Source of the DNA: Apodemus sylvaticus
Lineage: Eukaryota; Chordata; Mammalia; Rodentia; Muridae
Assembly: GCF_947179515.1 (NCBI RefSeq)
Contig: NC_067472.1
Span: forward strand, 83,206,291-83,270,290
Length of the DNA stretch: 64,000 nt
Reading direction: 5' to 3'
Part shown: positions 58,115-64,000 of the stretch, one piece after another
Numbering within the stretch: position 1 is the stretch's first letter
Layout of the letters: each line of letters starts with the position of its first letter
Made by a program: the position numbers and the translations under genes
The notes under the pieces: model-generated
The model's input: the letters and a program-made list of their open reading frames with translations, nothing else
Told to the model about the DNA's origin: nothing
Database searches by the model: none

Positions 58115-58680
58115 ATAATGAACATGGCAGTGCCACTCCGCCACTTACTAGCTGTGCAACTGCCATGAAATTATTTAACCTCTCTGATCTCGCTTTCACT
58201 TATACGGTGGCTACTCCTCACCTTTCCACAGGATACTAAACAGAATGGCATGGACACATTACCTAAGAGAATACTGGCCATAGAACAAATGCTTAATCCA
58301 GAATTTAAAGAAAAAAAAAAGCACATTCCTTTCAGTACATAGACATTTATATTACTTTATATAAAAGGTACCGTGTGTTGTCAAGTGTGCATTTTAATAG
58401 TTATAACACAGACAATAATGACACAAAACCACCATCACCAAATGCTTGATGTCTACCTGAGTTAAGTGCTTTGTGTATTATTTTTATCTCTTTTATATCT
58501 CTAAACAAGCCAGCATGACAAGTATTAGATCATTCTCCATCTTAATATGTGAGAGCAGATGCAGGGAAACGCGACTGGAGAAGCACCGCTCAGCTGGTAA
58601 GAGGCAGAGGCAGGATTTGAACCAAGATGGATTAGTTCTAGGGTCAACACTCGCAGCCTCTCACTACGCCACCCCCAGTG
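58115..58680. repeat. Two MIR SINEs in opposite orientation
   Basis: 58115-58300 (plus): 'cacttactagctgtgcaactgccatgaaattatttaacctctctgatctcg'. 58430-58680 (minus): 'gagttaagtgctttgtgtattatttttatctc' then 'aagaggcagaggcaggatttgaacc'. Confidence 0.75.
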
Positions 58681-58689
58681 AGAACAAGC

Positions 58690-59825
58690 AGCAGGGAAGG
58701 TTCTGGGAGGGATATCTGGATGCATCCTTCCTCCAAAGCCTCTAGTCCAGCAGCAGGGAGGTTCACAGCGCTCTCTCCCTGCATGCAGCTGGAGCCGCAG
58801 GTTTACAGCAAGTAGCGCAAGTCAAACAATTATATATTTTTTGAAAAATTTTTTTTCTTTCTCAGATCAATAGTACTTCCTCTTTCTAACAACCTAATGA
58901 GAGGCAGAGAGGGAAACGGGGAGCTGGAATATGCCATTAGCACAAAGGTCACACTGAAGCCGGTGGCATAAAGCAGACAGTACACCAGAGCCCAACGACA
59001 CTCAGCCCCTGGTTCTTGGTGGTGGTGGGGTGATAGAAAACAAGCCTAAAATAGCATCTGTCTTTGCTGCACACTGAAGAGAACCAAAACACTTGCTTTT
59101 AAAAATTATTTTTAAAACAGCAGATGGCATTGGCCACAGAGGGAGAAAGTGAGAGAGAGGTTTTACTTGCTTCATCTCTGACGAGATTAACTTAACTTGC
59201 CCGCTCTCCCCAGACCCAATAAGTCGGAATCCCAGTACCACGATGGCCCCATTCAGCTGATGCTTCATGGTCTGTTCCCACTGCTCACTGTACATGGGAG
59301 AACCCTGCCGCCAGCCATGTTTGAACTATACCTGGCTAGCTTGCTTTGGTTGGCCAGTGTCTTGGTTATTAGATGCTATGCTGGCATCTTGCTGTCCTTT
59401 GGCCTCTGGACACTTAATGATGCCAACTCGGTGTCAGATGCCTCTCTACTGCCAGCCATGCTGCTGGGAAGACTCCACGGTGCCAGCATGAGGGACTGCC
59501 AGACACCTTTCCAAATGGCAATGTTTCTCAAAGCAGGGTAGCCAATAGTTCTAGGTGATCATAGGTGTATAGGTCTACGCGTTTTATAATTTGTGTTTGT
59601 GGAGTTTGAAAATATAGTTAAATATAGGAAGCTTCTTACATCATGGGTGTTACTGCTGAAGAGGAAGAATAAGGCGAATGGAGTCCCATGTGACAGGAAG
59701 CCACGGGTGAGACCAGATCGTCATGTCTGAAGATGACAAAGGAGCGGAGTGGGTTTGAGCTATCCCCTTGGAGGAATCCAAGTTCTTCACCAAGCTTTGC
59801 TCCTCTCTTAAAATACACTTATTTA
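58690..59825. other. Mostly repeat-free sequence without a supported gene
   Basis: Contains A/T runs near 58830-58860. A leucine-rich plus-strand frame at 59197-59541 starts at TTG and has no recognisable domain; I do not call it a gene. Confidence 0.45.
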
Positions 59826-59829
59826 AAAT

Positions 59830-60000
59830 TAGTCTTAGGCTGGGGTAGTACCCAAAGGGGCTTCTCCTCCCCTGAGGAGAAGGGGAGGGAGTAATGGGCC
59901 AAGGATTTGTAAGGACAGGACTAGGAGGAGGGGGAAGGGTGCTGTGATTGCGATGTAAAGGGAACAAATGAATTATGGAAAGAAAAATATTATTAAACGT
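59830..60000 (+). repeat. L1 3' end fragment
   Basis: 'cttctcctcccctgaggagaaggggagggagtaatgggcc' then 'gctgtgattgcgatgtaaagggaacaaatg' and an A-rich end match a rodent L1 3' UTR. Confidence 0.75.
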
Positions 60001-60154
60001 AAACAGATTTCCAAAGAGCTATATCTCACCTTAAAAAATTAGTCTTAGAAATTCAGTTTATGGGCTTTTATCACTGCCGTTGTATTGTTGGTTATTTGGT
60101 TTGATTTTTGTTTATTTGTTCATTTGGTTGGTTTTTGTCTTTTTCTTTCTTTCT

Positions 60155-60245
60155 GAGCATGGTGGGGCAAGCCTGTAATGAAGCACTTCAGAGACTGAGG
60201 CATAAAGGCTAGAAGGCCATCTTGTACTACACAGCAAGACTAAAG
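60155..60245 (+). repeat. B1-like SINE fragment
   Basis: 'gagcatggtggggcaagcctgtaatgaagcacttcagagactgaggc' is a degraded B1 left part. Confidence 0.65.
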
Positions 60246-60593
60246 TAAGCATGTAAGTTGAAAGTCACTTTAAAAACTGAAATGTAATTACTTAAATATG
60301 TTAAATCTTCACAAATGGAAAGTCTATAAACTTTGTAAAACTTGTAAAACTTTGTAAATCTTGTAAAAACTATAAACTCAGTTTGGACTCTGCTATTTCC
60401 ATCCTATATCCAATTTGACTTTGGTGCATCAATGTTTAAAAGAAGTTATTATATATATATAAAACACCATTTGTCCATATCATGGTTCATATCCTGCAGT
60501 AGTCAGGAATGACAAAGTTTGGGAAGTCCAACTGGGAGCCAACCAGAGCAAGCCTCGAATAGAGGCAAATTTAAGAGCTTCCTCTGAATATTG

Positions 60594-60724
<131 letters not shown>

Positions 60725-60874
60725 TCATGGTATTAGTCATTATAGAGGCCAAAATAAAGAGTAAGAACTTTTCCCTAGGGCATCTAAAATCTTTGTTAAA
60801 ATATACATATAACTAATTTAAACCATGCTCAAAATAAATGCAATAGGAGAATTGGTTTTTGGATTTGTTTTTTT

Positions 60875-61013
60875 CGAAACAGGGTTTCTCTGTATAGCCC
60901 TGGCTGTCCTGGAGCTCACTCTGTAGACCAGGCTAGCCTCGAACTCAGAAATCCGCCTGCCTCTGCCTCCCAGAGTGCTGGGATTACAGGTGTGAGCTAC
61001 CACCGCCCCGGCG
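60875..61013 (-). repeat. B1 SINE
   Basis: 'cgaaacagggtttctctgtatagccctggctgtcctggagctcactctgtagaccaggctagcctcgaactcagaaatccgcctgcc' is a nearly full-length reverse B1. Confidence 0.96.
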
Positions 61014-61171
61014 AGAATTGGCACTCGGTCTCCAGGAAGTGCAAGAGGCCTGGTGTGCACCCGGAGGCAGACTGGGAGGACACAGCTTGCTCGGGTGAGT
61101 CGACCCCACAGAGCTTAGGTTCCAGTCCTATATGGATTTGTATTTCTATCCTTCCCCTCTCTCCTGAGCTG

Positions 61172-61203
61172 CAGCCGGCTCCAGCCGGCTCCAGCCGGCT
61201 CCA
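61172..61203. repeat. 10 bp GC-rich tandem repeat, three copies
   Basis: The unit GCCGGCTCCA occurs three times head to tail. It directly follows the B1-flanked unique sequence. Confidence 0.93.
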
Positions 61204-61209
61204 GGATGT

Positions 61210-62140
61210 TCCTAAGTGGGCGTTCCACTGTCATCTCCAATTAAAAGCACAGAAAGGCAAACTCACCATCTCTCTCTTCAAACTAGCCAGTCTGCTCAGC
61301 CTTAAAATGCCTCTTCAAAAGTGATGCTACTATGGCCTGTGAGCTGAAAGTGGCATGTGTGCATTTGCAATTCTTTTCTTCTTTTTCTCCCAAACTCCCT
61401 CAGTAAATTCAAAAGGCTAAAAATCTCATGTATACATACATGTCATGTATAATAGTTGTGCAGAATTTTCCAAATTTGGAATGTGAGTACAGGGGGGTGG
61501 TCATTTAAAATGATAAGTGTACTCACTGCACATGCAAATTCATCTGAGCCGTGCACGTGGAGCCAGGGGGGAAAAAAGAGGCAATCCTCCCCCAACAGAG
61601 CTGAAGGAGGGCGTGGCATGATGCCTGCGTTGCGGTGGTGGGGATATCTGCCATTTTCTCTGAGATTATGGTATATGTGTGTGGTGTACGTACACATGTG
61701 TGTACAGGCCCATGGGCCCATCATGTGTGCAGAGTCTGGAGGATGACATTGGATGGCCTGCCTTATCATTTCTTTGCATTCGGGTCTCTCACTGCACTGA
61801 GGCTGGCAGCCATCAAGCTCCAGTGATCCTCCCGTTTCCTCCCTCACAGCATGAGGGGTTCCAGATGCATGAGAGGGCTCCCTGTGCACAGGAAGTAAGC
61901 ACTGCCATCCCCTGGACCATCGCCCTGGGTCCCTTGCCACTTTTAATGAGACGTTGGTGGTGGTGGGGTGGGGGGACACCAAACCACGTGGGCAGCTCTC
62001 AGACCATGTTCTAAGATGAGTTATGATATGTTGTCTCAGCAGCAATTTTTAATGATTTTTCAAGGCTTGTCCATGAATTCAGTGTATCTGTAAGTTGCTC
62101 CCTTTATCACACACAGCCATCTGCTTCTCTCCAGAGAAGC
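61210..62140. other. Sequence without recognised features
   Basis: No exon or repeat is recognised. Minus-strand and plus-strand frames of 96-200 codons are present but have no family features. Confidence 0.45.
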
Positions 62141-62144
62141 CGTG

Positions 62145-62300
62145 AAGTACTATGATTAAGAGCTCTGGCTTTGGCGTCAGCCAGTCCTGGTTCACACCCT
62201 AGTTACACGGGATACTTGCTCTGAGACCTCGGGTTGGTTATTCCCACCCTCTGTCTTCCTAAATGGAGTAGAGTTACAGCAGCTCCTCCTCCATATGGGG
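62145..62300 (+). repeat. MIR SINE
   Basis: 'actatgattaagagctctggctttggcgtcagccagtcctggttc' then 'acttgctctgagacctcgggttggttattcccaccctctg' is in MIR order. Confidence 0.8.
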
Positions 62301-62309
62301 TGCCTCCAC

Positions 62310-63750
62310 ATTAGACATGCATGCCACGTCTGTGAGGATTCACAGAGCTTCATCGGGGTGAATGTGTGGTCAAGGAGATGTATCCACACTTAACTCTCCT
62401 TTCTCTCATTTTACAGCATGACAATCCCAATCCAAACAAGAACCTCCTGCTTTTTTTTTTTTTCTGGCTTCCTATTGGCCTTTGGTGCGGGCACAAAGGT
62501 TCTCAGGGGTTGTAAGCACCTTTTTTCTTCTGTGGACTTCACAGATCTTTAATTATCAAATGAATATACTAATGCTATCATCAGGAGAATAGAGGGAACC
62601 CAACTATCTTTATTCCTACCCACCCTAGCACTTATATTCAGTTGGCATTTATGGTTTCTTCCCTACCCAAGATCCTCTAATCATTAGTGCCCAGCAGCCC
62701 TGATACCTGTCAAGTTCCCAGGAACCCCTTGGGTACTACTTCTCTTTTCTACGAGGCTGTGTCTGAATCTCCATGGATTCTACTGGCATCCCCCAGTTAA
62801 CAGAAGCACCAATTATTCCTTCCCTATAGATACAACACTTTTTATAAGGTTCCCACTGAGTAAGTGTTACCTAATGAACATTTGGTTGGACCATGAAGGA
62901 ACACTGACATAAATGAACCAATCAGATTCCCTCTCCTGTGATTATGAATTAGAACTCAGGAAATTTGCTGGCTATGGATTAGAGAAGCCACACTTGCCAA
63001 AAGCAGTGACAAACAGAGAAACAATGAGAAAGAAGACAAATTTGCCCTAAACTTATAAATTCTAGCTCCTTCCAAGGTCAAGGACACACGTGCCTTGTTT
63101 CTCTCCCATAAGGACTTCTTTAGTGTTAGTTGCTTGTTTTTGTTTATGCATGAGGTAGTTTCGTGTGGGAGAGAAGTATTCTAATTCTTACAACCCAGTC
63201 ATCTCTGACCAAGACCCCTCCCAGAATCTTCTTCAGCACTGCCCTAAGGTCCAAGCATCTCCTCGGACATTACTACAAGAACCAGATATGACCTGAGTCA
63301 CCATGGCCCCTTAGATGCTCCGGAGCCTCAGTGGGCATGACGCCAATAGGTGGAAGTCATCCCTGTCCCCATCTCTGCCCTCCTTTATATTCTGGGTTGA
63401 TGTTTCTCCCAGCAGGCCTTGCAGCTGAGTTATTGCTGGGCCATGGCAGCAAATTTGGGGAGGAAGTAACTTCTGTCCTTCAATGACTCATGAAATCTAA
63501 TTCTATTTAAAAAAAAAAAGAGGTGCATATGTTCAATTGAAAAGAAAACAGTTAAAATAGATGTTTGCTGAAGAAACTTAACTGCCTGTGCCCACTGGCA
63601 GTTGGGAAATTACATGAATGTGCCTGGCTGACAATTGTCCCCGAGAAAAACTGCAAAAAAATGGGAGGAAATGAAATTATTTTGTGCCTGTGCAGCAAGG
63701 GGCCCAGCCCAGATCCAATCATAGAGCCAACTTCCACTTGGTATTTGTTA
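62310..63750. other. Repeat-poor sequence without a supported gene
   Basis: A T-run lies at about 62451-62463. A consensus AP-1 site TGACTCA lies at 63484-63490, beside an AT-rich stretch (63500-63700) that may be conserved. No exon is recognised. Confidence 0.4.
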
Positions 63751-63754
63751 GATT

Positions 63755-63885
63755 CGGTTTACTATCTCTTTTAATCCCCATGTAATGGGCTCCTTTTATG
63801 AGATGATAAAACCCATATTCACAGCTGTTAGTGACTTTCTAGGAGTCCTATGGCCAGTAATCACAGGTCTATATCCATCTCCCTG
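63755..63885 (-). repeat. MIR SINE
   Basis: 'ctatctcttttaatccccatgtaatgggctccttttatgagatgataaaaccc' is the reverse complement of the MIR 3' half. Confidence 0.65.
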
Positions 63886-64000
63886 GGGAATGCACGTTTT
63901 GCCCTGTGTGTTTCTGGGACAACCCAATAGAAGTCGATTTGCCTGAAACAGGCTCATCTAATGAGCAACTCTCTAAAACTTAACTCTCTTACAAAAGCTT

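Noticed and set aside
59197..59541. Leucine-rich plus-strand frame following an acceptor-like CTCTCCCCAG
   Set aside because: It starts at TTG, has no donor or partner exon, and lies antisense within a Prkcb intron. The evidence is too weak to call a gene.
61443..62045. Minus-strand open frame of 200 codons
   Set aside because: The composition looks random, with a His/Thr-rich stretch from a TG-rich patch. No family features are seen and there is no link to the Prkcb frame.

Overview
This is mammalian genomic DNA from a murid rodent. B1, B3 and B4/RSINE1 SINEs, Lx-type and younger L1 3' ends, ORR1/MT-type MaLR LTRs and URR1-type hAT elements all occur, together with the long (TG)n, (GA)n, (GATA)n and (CTTT)n arrays usual in mouse and rat. 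I saw no clear ID/BC1-type SINE, which leans towards Mus over Rattus, but the species cannot be fixed by eye.

The only gene I can support is Prkcb (protein kinase C beta), on the minus strand. Seven coding exons lie in the window, in transcription order: 54332-54241, 52347-52285, 46876-46738, 41205-41125, 40843-40736, 34825-34685 and 9445-9287. They are 92, 63, 139, 81, 108, 141 and 159 bp, all with AG/GT borders and compatible phases. They join into one open frame from the hinge of the kinase domain to the stop codon of the beta-II C-terminus. By the published PKC-beta-II numbering they cover about residues 414-673: the gatekeeper Met, the catalytic loop, DFG, the activation loop with Thr500, APE, the C-lobe, and the turn motif (Thr641) and hydrophobic motif (Ser660). 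Exons for the regulatory domains (C1, C2) and the kinase N-lobe would lie beyond base 64000. The alternative beta-I terminal exon was not found and probably lies before base 1.

Layout. 1-9286: 3' UTR of the beta-II form and then, for beta-I transcripts, intron; it includes a 200-base assembly gap and a GC-rich rodent repeat of uncertain family at about 1735-3480. 9446-34684: a 25.2 kb intron between the last shared exon and the beta-II exon, crowded with SINEs, MaLR LTRs, L2/MIR fossils and simple repeats. 34685-41205: three shared exons, two of them only 281 bp apart. 41206-54332: three exons separated by repeat-rich introns, including a 5'-truncated L1 at 42405-43745. 54333-64000: upstream intron with MaLR and MIR fossils and a few repeat-free stretches.

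No second gene, tRNA, rRNA, CRISPR array or new coding system could be supported. The points worth a second look are the isoform-defining exon layout, several unusual tandem repeats (a 29-31 bp unit carrying E-box cores, a 42 bp duplication, a 12 bp expansion inside an old repeat tail), a G-run/C-run palindrome, and three repeat-free stretches that may be conserved non-coding elements.
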